DNA from: Streptosporangium violaceochromogenes | GTDB lineage: Bacteria > Actinomycetota > Actinomycetes > Streptosporangiales > Streptosporangiaceae | NCBI RefSeq assembly: GCF_014654615.1 | Contig: NZ_BNBB01000004.1 | Span: forward strand, 1 to 64,000 | Length of the DNA: 64,000 nucleotides | Direction of reading: 5' to 3' | Part shown: one piece after another, positions 36,198 through 45,231 of the stretch | How the letters are laid out: every line of letters begins with the position of its first letter | How positions within the stretch are numbered: the first letter of the stretch is position 1 | Notes under the pieces: generated by a model | Told to the model about the DNA's origin: nothing | The model's input: the letters and a program-made list of their open reading frames with translations, nothing else | The model's database searches: none | Program-made: the position numbers and the translations under genes

Positions 36198-36833
36198 TCA
36201 GCCGGCCTGGATGACCTGGCCGACGGCCACCGACAGCAGGCAGCAGACGGCGGCGATCAGCAGCAGGAACACCCCCCTGCGGATGTAGCGGCGCTTGGCG
36301 TGGGCGACGGCGCTGAGCCCCCTGATGTCCAGCACCAGCGCGTCGGTCCGCACCCGGGTGTCCCGGGCGCTCATCCGCGCCCTCAGCTCGGCGAGCGCCT
36401 CCTCGGAGAAGGCGCCGCGCGACCGCCCGGGAGAACCGTTCCCGGCGGGGGCCTCCTCGGCGGGCGGGCTCCAGGCGTGCAGGCGGCCGGCGTAGGAGCG
36501 GCGCCGCTCCACGGCCCGCCCGGCGAGCCCGGCGCTGAGCGGGTGGATCGCCGCGGCCAGCGTCAGGATCCCCATGACGCAGAGGAAGCCGCCCGTCCAC
36601 CAGAGCCACTCGGTCTGCCCCGGAAGCCCTCCGGGGCTCCAGACGCAGGCGGCCAGACCGCCGAAGACCGCCGCCCCCAGCAGGCCGGCCGCCCTGCGGT
36701 CCGCCCTGGCGTTGTCGTCACGCACCTCCGCCAGGACCGCCTGGATGTGGGCGAGAACCTCGTCCGGCCCCTGCGACACCGTGCCCTCCCATGGGACGTA
36801 GGGTGACGGTGTACCCCGCACGATCTTCAGCAC
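36198..36833 (-). CDS. membrane protein resembling Pycsar TM effectors (PycTM)
   Basis: 211 residues. An N-terminal amphipathic helix (VLAHIQAVLAEVRDDNARAD, then RRAAGLLGAAVFGGLA) leads into the first membrane segment. A second segment (WTGGFLCVMGILTLAAAIHP) is followed by a cytoplasmic part and then LSAVAHAKRRYIRRGVFLLL, entering the last segment. The (A)RAD-K/R-A-A-LL start, the three helices and the LS-x(5)-K-R/Y-R-x-IR pattern resemble the PycTM (DUF5706) effector family of anti-phage Pycsar systems. No cyclase gene is adjacent. Pro/Gly-rich insert at about 120-140. 21 bp downstream of the DUF5130 gene. Confidence 0.55.
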   Translation of the reverse strand: MLKIVRGTPSPYVPWEGTVSQGPDEVLAHIQAVLAEVRDDNARADRRAAGLLGAAVFGGLAACVWSPGGLPGQTEWLWWTGGFLCVMGILTLAAAIHPLSAGLAGRAVERRRSYAGRLHAWSPPAEEAPAGNGSPGRSRGAFSEEALAELRARMSARDTRVRTDALVLDIRGLSAVAHAKRRYIRRGVFLLLIAAVCCLLSVAVGQVIQAG

Positions 36834-36854
36834 GCCCCCGATTATGGGAGAAAG

Positions 36855-37226
36855 TCATCCTCTGCGGGAAGCCAGGTCGGCGAGCAGCCACACTCCTGTG
36901 ACAAGGCCGCCCACCAGGTCTCCGGCACCGAGCGCGGTCGCCATCGACGCCGCGGCCAGGCGGCAGTTGTGGTCGGTGAGCCTCAGCCCGGCCCGGGGGC
37001 CCGTGACGATCTCCAGAGACCTTCGCCCCGGGTCGAGGAACAGAAGGACGGCCGTGTCGGCCTCCTCCCCCAGCGCGGCGTGCAGCCGTTCGGCGAAATG
37101 ACGGCAGGGGCCGGCGGCCGGGCCCAGATAGGCGGCGAAGCGCAGGCCGCTGCGCTGCTCCGCGGCCCACAGGGCCTCCCGGATGCTGTGCGCCTGGGTG
37201 GAGGTGAGGACCGTCATCGCCGTCAC
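36855..37226 (-). CDS. DUF5130 (TPM-like) protein
   Basis: About 123 residues. Begins TVLTSTQAHSIREALWAAEQ and contains FAERLHAALGEEADTAVLLF, then RSLEIVTGPRAGLRLTD, the pattern of actinobacterial DUF5130 proteins related to the TPM fold. C-terminal AGDLVGGLVTGVWLLADLA. GTG 37226 overlaps the ctaJ stop (GTGA), so translation is coupled; ATG 37217 is the alternative. In mycobacteria a DUF5130 gene also sits between pepN and the HNH nuclease gene (Rv2468c, recalled). Confidence 0.85.
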   Translation of the reverse strand: MTAMTVLTSTQAHSIREALWAAEQRSGLRFAAYLGPAAGPCRHFAERLHAALGEEADTAVLLFLDPGRRSLEIVTGPRAGLRLTDHNCRLAAASMATALGAGDLVGGLVTGVWLLADLASRRG

Positions 37227-37513
37227 CACCTCACCGACGCCCCGCCGACACGCCGCCCCGGCTCGGAGATCTCGGCCAGGGCGACCCAATCGACCTGGAA
37301 CGTCCGCTCGGGAAGGGGCCGGTCCACCAGCACCAGCCCCGAGGCGCCCGCCCCCTGCTCGCTGCGGAACGGGCCGCCGAACCACACGGCGTCCGCCGCG
37401 GTGCCCCGGGCGCTCGCGCGCATCCTTCCCGGCAGCAGCACCAGCGCGGTGATGGCCAGGAACAGCCCGGTGGAGACTCCGATCAGGAGTCCGAAGACCT
37501 GAATCGCGTCCAC
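37223..37513 (-). CDS. ctaJ: cytochrome aa3 oxidase accessory subunit CtaJ-like
   Basis: 96 residues. A single N-terminal membrane helix (VFGLLIGVSTGLFLAITALV) is followed by a short soluble part with ADAVWFGGPFRSEQG, the family's AxxVWxGGP patch. CtaJ (PRSAF1) is a small subunit found in the mycobacterial bcc-aa3 supercomplex structure and is encoded next to pepN in M. smegmatis (recalled). The same neighbourhood here strengthens the call. GTG start at 37513. Confidence 0.75.
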   Translation of the reverse strand: MDAIQVFGLLIGVSTGLFLAITALVLLPGRMRASARGTAADAVWFGGPFRSEQGAGASGLVLVDRPLPERTFQVDWVALAEISEPGRRVGGASVRW

Positions 37514-37854
37514 TCATCCAACGTAAGCCCCCGCCGGGGGCTCGTCGAGACCCGCCCCGAAACGACCGGCCCCACCCCGCCCGGCCGCCCTCACCTGCGC
37601 CGGGGCAAAAGCCTGTGCCGTACGGCGGTCTCGGCTGCGCGGGTTTTCCCATGCCGTCCGGCCGGCGCCGTACCCGGGCGCTAGGATCACCCCCATGAAC
37701 GATCTTCCATGCGTCCGCCCGCGGTGACGCCAGAGGTTTGTTCACAACCAAACAAAACAAATGAATACCCCGTTCATGGAAAACCAAACGGGGGGCAGTG
37801 GTCACAAAAGTATGAGAAACCTAATACTAGGAACCCCAATGAACGTCAGCTACG
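37514..37854. promoter_or_regulatory. divergent promoter region ctaJ/NERD
   Basis: 341 bp without a gene. The half next to the NERD gene is unusually AT-rich: TTGTTCACAACCAAACAAAA near 37738 and TAATACTAGG near 37822 are good promoter-like sequences. A TACGGT box (37851-37856) is also placed for a leaderless start at GTG 37864. Confidence 0.5.
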
Positions 37855-38688
37855 GTGAGTTACGTGGATTCCGGTCAGGCACCAGAAGACGGTAACGCTA
37901 CGTCACCGATATGGGTCAGTGACCGACCGGCCGATGACAGGCCGGCGTCTCGGCCCTCCGCGCCCGCGTCTACGTACGCGCCCCTTGAGCGCGCCTCCCT
38001 GCGGAGCCTGCTCGACGACCCCCGATACGGTCACCTGCGGCGCCGCCTCCTGGTCGCGCTCGCCTCGGGTGTGGCCGGCGCCGTCCTGTTCTCCAGCTGG
38101 CGGCTCGGCGTCACCGCCGCCGTCATCGGCGCGATCGTCGACATGGTGCTGCGGGCGCGCTCCCACTCGACCGTACCGGCCTGGCGGCGCGCCTCGGTCG
38201 CGGAGCGACAGACCGAGGCGCAGCTCAAGAGGCTGGAGCGGGGCGGCTACCGCACGCTGCACGCGCGTGCGATCCCCGAGAGCGAGGCCCAGATCGACCA
38301 TCTCGTCGTGGGCCCCACCGGGGTCTACGCCGTCGACTCCGAAAAGTGGGACAAGCGGCTGCCGGTCCGCGTCCAGTCGCACCGCAAGCTGTTCCACGGG
38401 CCGTTCAACCAGAAGCCCCGGCTCGACGAGGCGCGCTGGGAGGCGTCCCGGGCCGCCGAACTGATCGGCGAGGCGCTCAACCGCCAGATCACGATCATTC
38501 CTTCCCTGGCGATCTACGGCCCGGCGATCCCCTGGAAGGTCCTCACCGTCCGTGACGTCGACGTCTTCGACGGCGGGCGTGTCCGTAAATGGATCACCAA
38601 GCGCGAACGGTCGCTCACCGACGTCGAGATCGACGAAATCTACGAGGCGGCCGAGCGGGTTCTCCCCGCCCGTTATCCCGAGTCCTGA
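37855..38688 (+). CDS. NERD-domain protein with two membrane segments
   Basis: 277 residues. A disordered N-terminus (about 50 residues) and two hydrophobic segments (LLVALASGVAGAVLFSSW and LGVTAAVIGAIVDMVL) precede a nuclease-related NERD domain (about 115-235). That domain has AQIDHLVVGPTGVYAVDSEKW, the D-x-n-E-x-K pattern of the PD-(D/E)xK fold (Asp, Glu and Lys all present). No helicase or kinase domain is fused. The start is GTG 37855 or, if leaderless, GTG 37864. Function unknown; possibly membrane-tethered DNA processing. Confidence 0.85.
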   Translation: MSYVDSGQAPEDGNATSPIWVSDRPADDRPASRPSAPASTYAPLERASLRSLLDDPRYGHLRRRLLVALASGVAGAVLFSSWRLGVTAAVIGAIVDMVLRARSHSTVPAWRRASVAERQTEAQLKRLERGGYRTLHARAIPESEAQIDHLVVGPTGVYAVDSEKWDKRLPVRVQSHRKLFHGPFNQKPRLDEARWEASRAAELIGEALNRQITIIPSLAIYGPAIPWKVLTVRDVDVFDGGRVRKWITKRERSLTDVEIDEIYEAAERVLPARYPES

Positions 38689-38843
38689 CGCGTCGTTCGC
38701 CGAACCGGCGCGCTTTTCATCGGAATCACGGCACCGGCGAGGACCGCGGCTCTCCGTCTCGCCTCCCGGACGGACGTCTCACGCGCCGTGGCGATGGCCG
38801 TACCATTTGAGGACACGGTTTCGATGAACTCGGGAGAAGCCCC

Positions 38844-40682
38844 ATGCCCGCCCTCAGATCTCGTACGGTCACCCACGGCAGGAACATGGCCGGAGCGCGG
38901 GCCCTCCTCAGGGCGACGGGGGTGGCGGGCGGCGACTTCGGCAAGCCGATCGTCGCGGTGGCCAACAGCTTCACCCAGTTCGTCCCCGGGCACGTCCACC
39001 TCCGCGAGGTGGGCGAGGTGGTCGCCGGGGCGATCCGCGAGGCGGGGGCGATCCCGCGGGAGTTCAACACGATCGCGGTGGACGACGGCATCGCGATGGG
39101 CCACGGCGGCATGCTCTACTCGCTGCCCAGCCGCGAGCTGATCGCCGACGCGGTCGAGTACATGGTGAACGCCCACTGCGCCGACGCTCTGATCTGCGTC
39201 TCCAACTGCGACAAGATCACTCCGGGCATGCTGCTGGCCGCGTTCCGGCTCAACATCCCCACGATCTTCGTCTCCGGCGGCCCGATGGAGGCCGGGAAGG
39301 CGGCGGGCCGCAAGCTCGACCTGATCGACCCGATGATCGCCTCCGCCGACGACGCCGTCTCCGACGCCGAGCTGCTGGAGATGGAGGAGAACGCCTGCCC
39401 GACCTGTGGCTCGTGCAGCGGGATGTTCACCGCCAACTCGATGAACTGCCTCGCCGAGGCCATCGGCCTGGCGCTGCCGGGCAACGGTACGACCCTCGCC
39501 ACGCACAAGGCGCGCGAGGGGCTCTTCCGGGACGCCGGGAGGCAGCTGGTGGAGATCACCCGCCGCTACTACGAGCACGACGACGAGACGGTCCTGCCGC
39601 GCGCCGTCGCCACCAAGGAGGCGTTCGAGAACGCCATGGCGCTGGACGTGGCCATGGGCGGCTCGACCAACACGATCCTGCACATCCTCGCCGCCGCCCG
39701 TGAGGCCCGGGTGGACTTCGGGCTCAAGGAGATCAACGAGATCTCGCTGCGGGTGCCGTGCCTGTGCAAGGTCGCCCCGGCCACCGCCAAGTACCACGTG
39801 GAGGACGTCCACCGCGCGGGCGGCATCCCGGCCATCCTCGGCGAGCTCGACCGGGCCGGCCTGATCCACCGCGACGTCCACACCGTCAACGGCGGCACCA
39901 TCGGCGACTACATCGACGCCTGGGATCCCTGCTCGGCAGGCGTGCTGCCCGAGGCGCTGGAGCTGTGGCACGCCGCCCCCGGCAACGTCCGCACCGTCAA
40001 GCCCTACTCCCAGCAGGCCCGCTGGGAGTCACTGGACCTCGACCGGTCCGAGGGCTGTGTGCGCGACCTTGAGCACGCCTACACCCGCGACGGCGGCCTG
40101 GCCGTCCTGTACGGTGACATCGCCGCGGAGGGCTGCATCGTCAAGACCGCCGGGGTCGACGAGTCGATCTGGAGGTTCTCCGGCCCGGCGGTGGTCTTCG
40201 AGTCCCAGGAGCAGGCGGTCGAGGGCATCCTGAACGGCGGGGTCGTCGCCGGCGACGTCGTGGTGATCCGTTACGAGGGCCCCAAGGGCGGGCCCGGCAT
40301 GCAGGAGATGCTGTACCCGACCTCCTTCCTGAAGGGCAAGGGGCTGGGCAAGGTCTGCGCGCTGGTCACCGACGGCCGTTTCTCCGGCGGCACGAGCGGG
40401 CTGTCCATCGGCCACGCCTCCCCTGAGGCCGCCGAGGGCGGGCTCATCGCCCTCGTCGAGGACGGCGACGTCATCGAGATCGACATCCCCGGCCGCTCGA
40501 TCGCGCTGAAGGTGCCCCAGGCCGAGCTCACCGCCCGGCGTGAGCGGCTCCTGGCGGAGCTGGGCGGCTACCGCCCCCGCGACCGCGAGCGCCCGGTCAG
40601 CGCCGCGCTCCAGGCCTACGCCGCGCTGACCACCTCGGCCTCCACCGGCGCCTCACGGGACCTGTCGCAGCTCTCGCGCTGA
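38844..40682 (+). CDS. ilvD: dihydroxy-acid dehydratase
   Basis: 612 residues. Third step of valine/isoleucine synthesis; Fe-S enzyme. The cluster Cys are in [10 protein letters not shown] (Cys122) and CPTCGSCSG (Cys185, 188, 191); Cys122 matches the E. coli numbering. [11 protein letters not shown] and the C-terminal [20 protein letters not shown] carry the substrate and Mg sites. ATG 38844 follows GGGAGAAG. A TACCAT box near 38798 may be its promoter. It is monocistronic, ending at a striking inverted repeat. Confidence 0.97.
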   Translation: MPALRSRTVTHGRNMAGARALLRATGVAGGDFGKPIVAVANSFTQFVPGHVHLREVGEVVAGAIREAGAIPREFNTIAVDDGIAMGHGGMLYSLPSRELIADAVEYMVNAHCADALICVSNCDKITPGMLLAAFRLNIPTIFVSGGPMEAGKAAGRKLDLIDPMIASADDAVSDAELLEMEENACPTCGSCSGMFTANSMNCLAEAIGLALPGNGTTLATHKAREGLFRDAGRQLVEITRRYYEHDDETVLPRAVATKEAFENAMALDVAMGGSTNTILHILAAAREARVDFGLKEINEISLRVPCLCKVAPATAKYHVEDVHRAGGIPAILGELDRAGLIHRDVHTVNGGTIGDYIDAWDPCSAGVLPEALELWHAAPGNVRTVKPYSQQARWESLDLDRSEGCVRDLEHAYTRDGGLAVLYGDIAAEGCIVKTAGVDESIWRFSGPAVVFESQEQAVEGILNGGVVAGDVVVIRYEGPKGGPGMQEMLYPTSFLKGKGLGKVCALVTDGRFSGGTSGLSIGHASPEAAEGGLIALVEDGDVIEIDIPGRSIALKVPQAELTARRERLLAELGGYRPRDRERPVSAALQAYAALTTSASTGASRDLSQLSR

Positions 40683-40726
40683 CGGGCCGCGGCTTCTCCT
40701 TCCCGCTCCGCGCAGGAGGAGGCGGT

Positions 40727-40770
40727 TTGCCTGGGAGGGGGTACGGCTCGCCGTACCCCCTCCCAGGCAA
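40727..40770. terminator. 44-bp perfect inverted repeat after ilvD
   Basis: 21 bases (40727-40747) are the exact reverse complement of 40750-40770 with only TC between them, 45 bp after the ilvD stop. Most likely the ilvD terminator, but longer and more perfect than the others in the window. Confidence 0.75.
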
Positions 40771-40829
40771 GCACGGTGTATCCGATAGGAAGTTCGAAAA
40801 ATGTCGGTGGCCGTCATTACCATAGGGGT

Positions 40830-41315
40830 ATGGCCAACGTCATCAAGCCCGCCACCAGCCCGTTGACGACCGCCGAGATCGCCGCCCTCGCCCTGTCCCT
40901 GGCGCATCTGGGCTCGGGTCCGCAGGCCGCCACCGCCCGCACCGGCCTGCGCCACACGTTCGCGCGGATGGATCTGGACGACGAGATCATCGCCACCACG
41001 CTCACCACCCTGACCGAGCCGATGCCCGGCCCGATCGCCGACCGGGCCCGCACCATCGCCGCCGCCATCACCTCGCGGCTGGTCGTCCGCCTGCACTACC
41101 GGGATGTGTCCGGGCACGTCACCGTCCGCGCCGTCGATCCGGTGACGTGCATGGTCCACCGCGACCACTGGTATCTCGTGGGGATGTGCCGCCTGCGTGA
41201 CGCGATCCGGGCCTTCCGGTTCGACCGGATCGTGGCCACCGAGCCGACCTTCACCCCCGCCCGGCCGCACCGGGCCGACGGCTTCCTGCCCTTCCAGGGC
41301 AAGCGCGCCGCGTAA
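40830..41315 (+). CDS. stand-alone WYL-domain protein
   Basis: 161 residues. The WYL domain occupies about residues 75-150, with VVRLHYRDVSGHVTVRAVDP, HRDHWYLVGMCRLRDAIRAF and RFDRIVATE. The N-terminal 70 residues are helical (TTAEIAALALSLAHLGSG) but lack the usual helix-turn-helix of WYL regulators; they match the helical linker between HTH and WYL. A TACCAT box 6 nt before ATG 40830 indicates a leaderless mRNA. WYL domains bind nucleic acid or nucleotides, so this may be a ligand sensor or a shortened regulator. Confidence 0.85.
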   Translation: MANVIKPATSPLTTAEIAALALSLAHLGSGPQAATARTGLRHTFARMDLDDEIIATTLTTLTEPMPGPIADRARTIAAAITSRLVVRLHYRDVSGHVTVRAVDPVTCMVHRDHWYLVGMCRLRDAIRAFRFDRIVATEPTFTPARPHRADGFLPFQGKRAA

Positions 41316-41335
41316 CGGCGACGCCGAGAGCGGGG

Positions 41336-41554
41336 TCAGCCGCAGCAGCCCCCGCCACAGCATCCGCCGCCCCCGCCGCCGGCCGGGCGGGGCGCCGGAG
41401 AGCCGGAGCCACCGGTCATCGCGACCGTGGACAGCAGCTTGACGGTGTCGTCGTGCCCCTGCGGGCAGACGGCGGGGTCGGCCGAGTGGGCCATCGGGCG
41501 GGAAAGCTCAAAGGTGGACCCGCAGGCGCGGCAGCGGAAGTCGTAACGGGGCAT
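41336..41554 (-). CDS. FmdB-family zinc-ribbon protein
   Basis: 72 residues. Starts MPRYDFRCRACGSTFELSRP. The first CxxC is followed by a Cys-Pro-x-Gly-His where a second CxxC is common (VCPQGHDDTVKLL). The C-terminus is a Gly/Cys tail (GGGGGGCCGGGCCG) that may be an extra metal-binding flap. Convergent with the WYL gene. Function of the family is unknown beyond metal binding. Confidence 0.9.
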   Translation of the reverse strand: MPRYDFRCRACGSTFELSRPMAHSADPAVCPQGHDDTVKLLSTVAMTGGSGSPAPRPAGGGGGGCCGGGCCG

Positions 41555-41592
41555 GCCCCACAGCCTACCCAGGGACGGACCGCCCAGGGCGG

Positions 41593-42140
41593 TCAGGCGA
41601 ACCTCACGGTGAGATAGTCCGCGACCGGCCGATAGCCGATCGCCTGGTAAATCGCATTGGACGTGGGGTTGGACAGATCCGTGAAGAGCAGGACGTCGCC
41701 GGTGCCTGCCGTACGGCAGGCCCCTCGACCGGGAGCGGCGGCGGTGCGAGCGCGCCGAGCCGGTACAGGCGCTCGTCCCGGCGCCCGATCTCGGGCCGCC
41801 ACCAGGCTCCGGCGAACGCCTCGGCCAGGGCGAGCGGCCCGAAGACCCCGGGGATCGCCCGCCCGGCCTCGACGAGCCGGGCGGCGAGGCCCGGCACGGT
41901 CTCGACGGGGATGTCGGGGAGCAGCAGGAGCAGCGGCGCGGTCTGAAGTGCCGCGGCGACGACCTCGCCGTCCCGCTCCAGCAGGCCCAGCAGCACGTCG
42001 TCGCCCCACAGGCCGTCGCGGACACCGCGCAGGACCGTGATCGGGGTCGTGTTACGGACCGGGTCACGGAACAGCCACGGCTCCACCACCTTGGCGTACG
42101 CCTCGGCATCGGAGGTGAACGTCCATTTCATGCACCGCAT
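41593..42140 (-). pseudogene. GNAT acetyltransferase with deleted core and frameshift
   Basis: The frame from 42140 encodes a good N-terminal half (WTFTSDAEAYAKVVEPWLFR, then LYRLGALAPPPLPVEGP). It then runs out of register. The family's C-terminus (GDVLLFTDLSNPTSNAIYQA and IGYRPVADYLTVRFA) is in another frame ending at 41593. The acetyl-CoA-binding segment (R-x-x-G-x-G/A loop) that belongs between them is missing, perhaps 80 residues. The junction coincides with a perfect 18-bp palindrome (41704-41721). Non-functional as an acetyltransferase. Confidence 0.8.
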
Positions 42141-42259
42141 TGTGCCCGGACGCGGGTGCCGGGGCGAGCGGGCGTCCCCGACGCCCCGGTGCCCGCGCTC
42201 CTTCCGGCCGAAGGGCCCACCCCGGCGTCAGGCGGCCCGGCGAGGGGTCCGCCCCGGCG

Positions 42260-42769
42260 TCAGGCGGCGCTCTCGGCGAGGTAGGGCGCCCACAGCGGAT
42301 CTCCGGTGTTGTGCGCGCCGATCAGCCTCCAGTGAACGCCCCTGGGCACCACGGGGGCGACGCTCAGCGTCCATCCCAGCTCCTCCAGCATCCGGTCCGC
42401 CTTGCGGTGGTTGCACGGCGTGCAGGAGGCCACGCAGTTCTCCCAGGTGTGGGGGCCGCCCCTGGACCGCGGGATCACGTGGTCGATGGTCTCGGCCCGC
42501 TGGCCGCAGTAGGCGCAGCGATAGTCGTCACGGCGCATCAGGGCGGTGCGTGTCAGGGGGATCCGCGACCGGTAGGGGATGCGGACGTATCGGCGAAGTC
42601 TGATCACCGAGGGCACGTCGAGCGTACGGCTCGCCGAGCGGAGCACGGCGCCTCGCCCGTCGCGGTGCACGACGTCGGCCTTCTCCCGCAGCACCAGCAC
42701 GACCGCCCGGTGCAGGGAGAGGGTGGTCAGGGGTTCGTAGGTGGCGTTCAGCAGCAGGACCTGGCGCAT
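42260..42769 (-). CDS. HNH endonuclease family protein
   Basis: 169 residues. N-terminal VLLLNATYEPLTTLSLHRAV is a conserved actinobacterial/cyanobacterial signature. The HNH module is at about residues 80-125: CAYCG, ETIDHVIPRSRGGPHTWENC and CTPCNHRKADRML, giving two CxxC zinc knuckles around the H-N-H metal finger. ATG 42769 follows GGGGAGG with 7-nt spacing. Corresponds to the HNH gene near pepN in M. tuberculosis (Rv2469c, recalled). Cellular role unknown. Confidence 0.93.
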   Translation of the reverse strand: MRQVLLLNATYEPLTTLSLHRAVVLVLREKADVVHRDGRGAVLRSASRTLDVPSVIRLRRYVRIPYRSRIPLTRTALMRRDDYRCAYCGQRAETIDHVIPRSRGGPHTWENCVASCTPCNHRKADRMLEELGWTLSVAPVVPRGVHWRLIGAHNTGDPLWAPYLAESAA

Positions 42770-43086
42770 CAGTGTGCCTCCCCGGGCGCACCACGCGTCG
42801 TCTCGGGGGGCACGACGTCGCGTGCCCCGGTTGGCGGCCCCTCCTGGGGCCCGGATGCTTCCGTCACGAGGACCTCCGCCGGACGGCCCAGCGGATGGTC
42901 ACCACGGCACCGTCCTCCAGCAAGTTTGGCTTCTGCGTCGTCGTTCCCGCCACCCATAAATGACCGGAGGGACGCCCGGTACGTTTTATGCCCGCATTAC
43001 CAGTTTTTAACTCCTCGCCTCGAAGATCGAATACGCCGCCCGCGCAACGGTGCCGCGTACTCCCCCCAAGGTCGTAGGGTTCCGGC
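42770..43086. promoter_or_regulatory. divergent promoter region HNH/S9 peptidase
   Basis: 317 bp; no gene supported. An AT-rich stretch at about 42950-43015 (ACGTTTTATGCCCGCATTAC) probably holds the promoters. A TAGGGT box lies 6 nt before ATG 43087. Confidence 0.45.
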
Positions 43087-45159
43087 ATGACCCGACAGCC
43101 GTACCCGCCCGCCCGTCGCGACGACCTCGTCGAGGAGATCCACGGCGTTCCCGTCGCCGATCCCTACAGATGGCTCGAAGACCCCGGCGATCCGGCGGTC
43201 AAGGAGTGGCTGGCGGCGCAGGAGGCGCTGTTCGCGTCCGAGATGGGGGCGCTTGCCGGGCGTGAGGCGTTCAAGTCACGGATCGCCGAGCTGCTCAGGT
43301 CCGGCTCGGTCGGCGCGCCGGTCTGGCGCGGGGAGCGGCGGCTGTTCATGCGGCGTACCCCCGAGCAGGAGCACGCGGTGCTCTACACCGTCGACCCCGA
43401 CGGCACCGAGCGCGCGCTGCTGAACCCCATGGCGCTCGACCCGACCGGGCTCACCACGCTCGACGCCTGGCAGCCCGACAAGGAGGGCAGGCTGCTGGCC
43501 TACCAGGTCTCGGTGGGCGGCGACGAGGAGTCCAGCCTTTACGTCATGGACATCACCTTCGGCGACCGGATCGAAGGGCCGATCGACCGGTGCCGTTACT
43601 CCCCCATCGCCTGGCTCCCCGGCGGGAAGGCCTTCTACTACGTGCGCCGGCTGCCCTCCACCGAGGTCCCCGAGGGGGAGGAGCAGTTCCACCGCCGGGT
43701 CTACCTGCACCGGGTCGGCACCTCCACCGAGGAGGACGCCCTGATCTTCGGCGAGGGGATGGAGAAGACCAACTACTACGGGGTGGCGGTCTCCCGTGAC
43801 GGACGGTGGCTGCAGATCTCCGCCTCCCAGGGGACGGCCCCGCGCAACGACCTGTGGGTGGCCGACCTGTCCGCCTCCTCACCCGCGGCGCCCGACCTGG
43901 TCACCGTCCAGGAGGGCGTGGACGCCCAGACCGCCCTGCACTTCGGCCGCGACGGGCTGCTCTACGTCTTCACCGACCTCGACGCCCCCCGTGCCCGGAT
44001 CTGCGTGACCGACCCGTCCACCCCCCGCTCCGAGCACTGGCGTGACCTGATCCCCCAGGACGCCGAGGCCGTCCTGACCGACTTCGCCATCCTCGACGAC
44101 CTGGAGCGGCCGGTCATGCTCGCCGGCTGGACCCGCCACGCGATCAGCGAGATCTCCGTCCACGACCTGGTCACCGGCGAGCGCGTGGGGCAGGTGCCCA
44201 CCCCCGGCCTGGGCACGATCGGCGGCCTCGCCGAACGCCCCGAGGGCGGCCACGAGGCGTGGTTCGGCTACACCGACAACACCACCCCGCCGACCGTCCA
44301 GCGCTACGACGCCCGCACCGGCGAGACGACTCTCTGGGCCTCCTCCCCGGGTGCCGTCGAGGTGCCCGCCGTCGACACCCGGCAGGAGACCTACCGTTCG
44401 GCCGACGGCACCGAGGTTCACCTTCTGGTGATCTCCAAGCCCGGGGCCGAGGGGCCGCGCCCCACGATCCTGTACGGCTACGGCGGCTTCGGCATCTCGA
44501 TGACCCCCGGGTATTCGGCGTCCATCCTGACCTGGGTCGAGGCCGGCGGCAGCTACGCCATCGCCCAGCTGCGCGGTGGCGGCGAGCAGGGCGAGGAGTG
44601 GCACCGGGCCGGCATGCTCGCCTGCAAGCAGAACGTCTACGACGACCTGCACGCGGCGGCCGAGCATCTGATCGCCACCGGCGTCACCACCGCCTCCCGG
44701 CTGGCCGTCTCCGGCGGCTCCAACGGCGGCCTGCTGGTCGGGGCGGCCCTCACCCAGCGCCCCGAGCTGTACGCCGCGGTGGCGTGCTCGGCCCCGCTGC
44801 TGGACATGATCCGCTACGAGCTGTTCGGCCTGGGCGCGACCTGGAACGTCGAGTACGGCTCGGCGAGCAGGCCCGAGGAGTTCGCCTGGCTGCGCGCCTA
44901 CTCGCCCTACCACCACGTCCGTGAGGGCGTCGCCTACCCCGCGACGCTGTTCACCGTCTTCCAGTCCGACACCCGGGTCCACCCGCTGCACGCCTGGAAG
45001 ATGTGCGCCGCGCTCCAGCACGCCCAGGGCTGCGACCGGCCGATCCTGCTGCGCAACGAGAGCGAGGTCGGCCACGGCGCCCGTGCCGTCAGCAGGACCG
45101 TCGACCTGGCCGCCGACCAGCTCACCTTCCTCGCCCACCACACGGGGCTGACCTCCTGA
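43087..45159 (+). CDS. prolyl oligopeptidase-family serine peptidase (S9A)
   Basis: 690 residues. N-terminal [11 protein letters not shown], a seven-bladed beta-propeller (about 75-410), and an alpha/beta-hydrolase catalytic domain. Triad: Ser545 ([12 protein letters not shown]), Asp628 (FQSDTRVHP) and His663 (SEVGHGARA). No signal peptide, so cytoplasmic. It cleaves short peptides after Pro (prolyl oligopeptidase) or basic residues (oligopeptidase B); the sequence fits the prolyl oligopeptidase branch better. Leaderless mRNA from a TAGGGT box. Confidence 0.95.
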   Translation: MTRQPYPPARRDDLVEEIHGVPVADPYRWLEDPGDPAVKEWLAAQEALFASEMGALAGREAFKSRIAELLRSGSVGAPVWRGERRLFMRRTPEQEHAVLYTVDPDGTERALLNPMALDPTGLTTLDAWQPDKEGRLLAYQVSVGGDEESSLYVMDITFGDRIEGPIDRCRYSPIAWLPGGKAFYYVRRLPSTEVPEGEEQFHRRVYLHRVGTSTEEDALIFGEGMEKTNYYGVAVSRDGRWLQISASQGTAPRNDLWVADLSASSPAAPDLVTVQEGVDAQTALHFGRDGLLYVFTDLDAPRARICVTDPSTPRSEHWRDLIPQDAEAVLTDFAILDDLERPVMLAGWTRHAISEISVHDLVTGERVGQVPTPGLGTIGGLAERPEGGHEAWFGYTDNTTPPTVQRYDARTGETTLWASSPGAVEVPAVDTRQETYRSADGTEVHLLVISKPGAEGPRPTILYGYGGFGISMTPGYSASILTWVEAGGSYAIAQLRGGGEQGEEWHRAGMLACKQNVYDDLHAAAEHLIATGVTTASRLAVSGGSNGGLLVGAALTQRPELYAAVACSAPLLDMIRYELFGLGATWNVEYGSASRPEEFAWLRAYSPYHHVREGVAYPATLFTVFQSDTRVHPLHAWKMCAALQHAQGCDRPILLRNESEVGHGARAVSRTVDLAADQLTFLAHHTGLTS

Positions 45160-45176
45160 AAGAAGCCCTTCCCCGC

Positions 45177-45208
45177 GCCGGCCCGCGCCCCGGCGGCGCG
45201 CGGCCGGT
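45177..45208. terminator. GC hairpin between convergent S9 peptidase and purU
   Basis: Near-perfect inverted repeat around CCGGCC-CGCGC / GCGCG-CGGCCGG, with no T-tract, in the 72-bp convergent gap. Confidence 0.45.
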
Positions 45209-45231
45209 GGGGCCGATGCGTCCGGCGGGGT

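Noticed and set aside
42864..43088. 74-codon - strand ORF between HNH and S9 peptidase genes
   Set aside because: Runs through the AT-rich promoter region, no ribosome binding site, no protein-like pattern.
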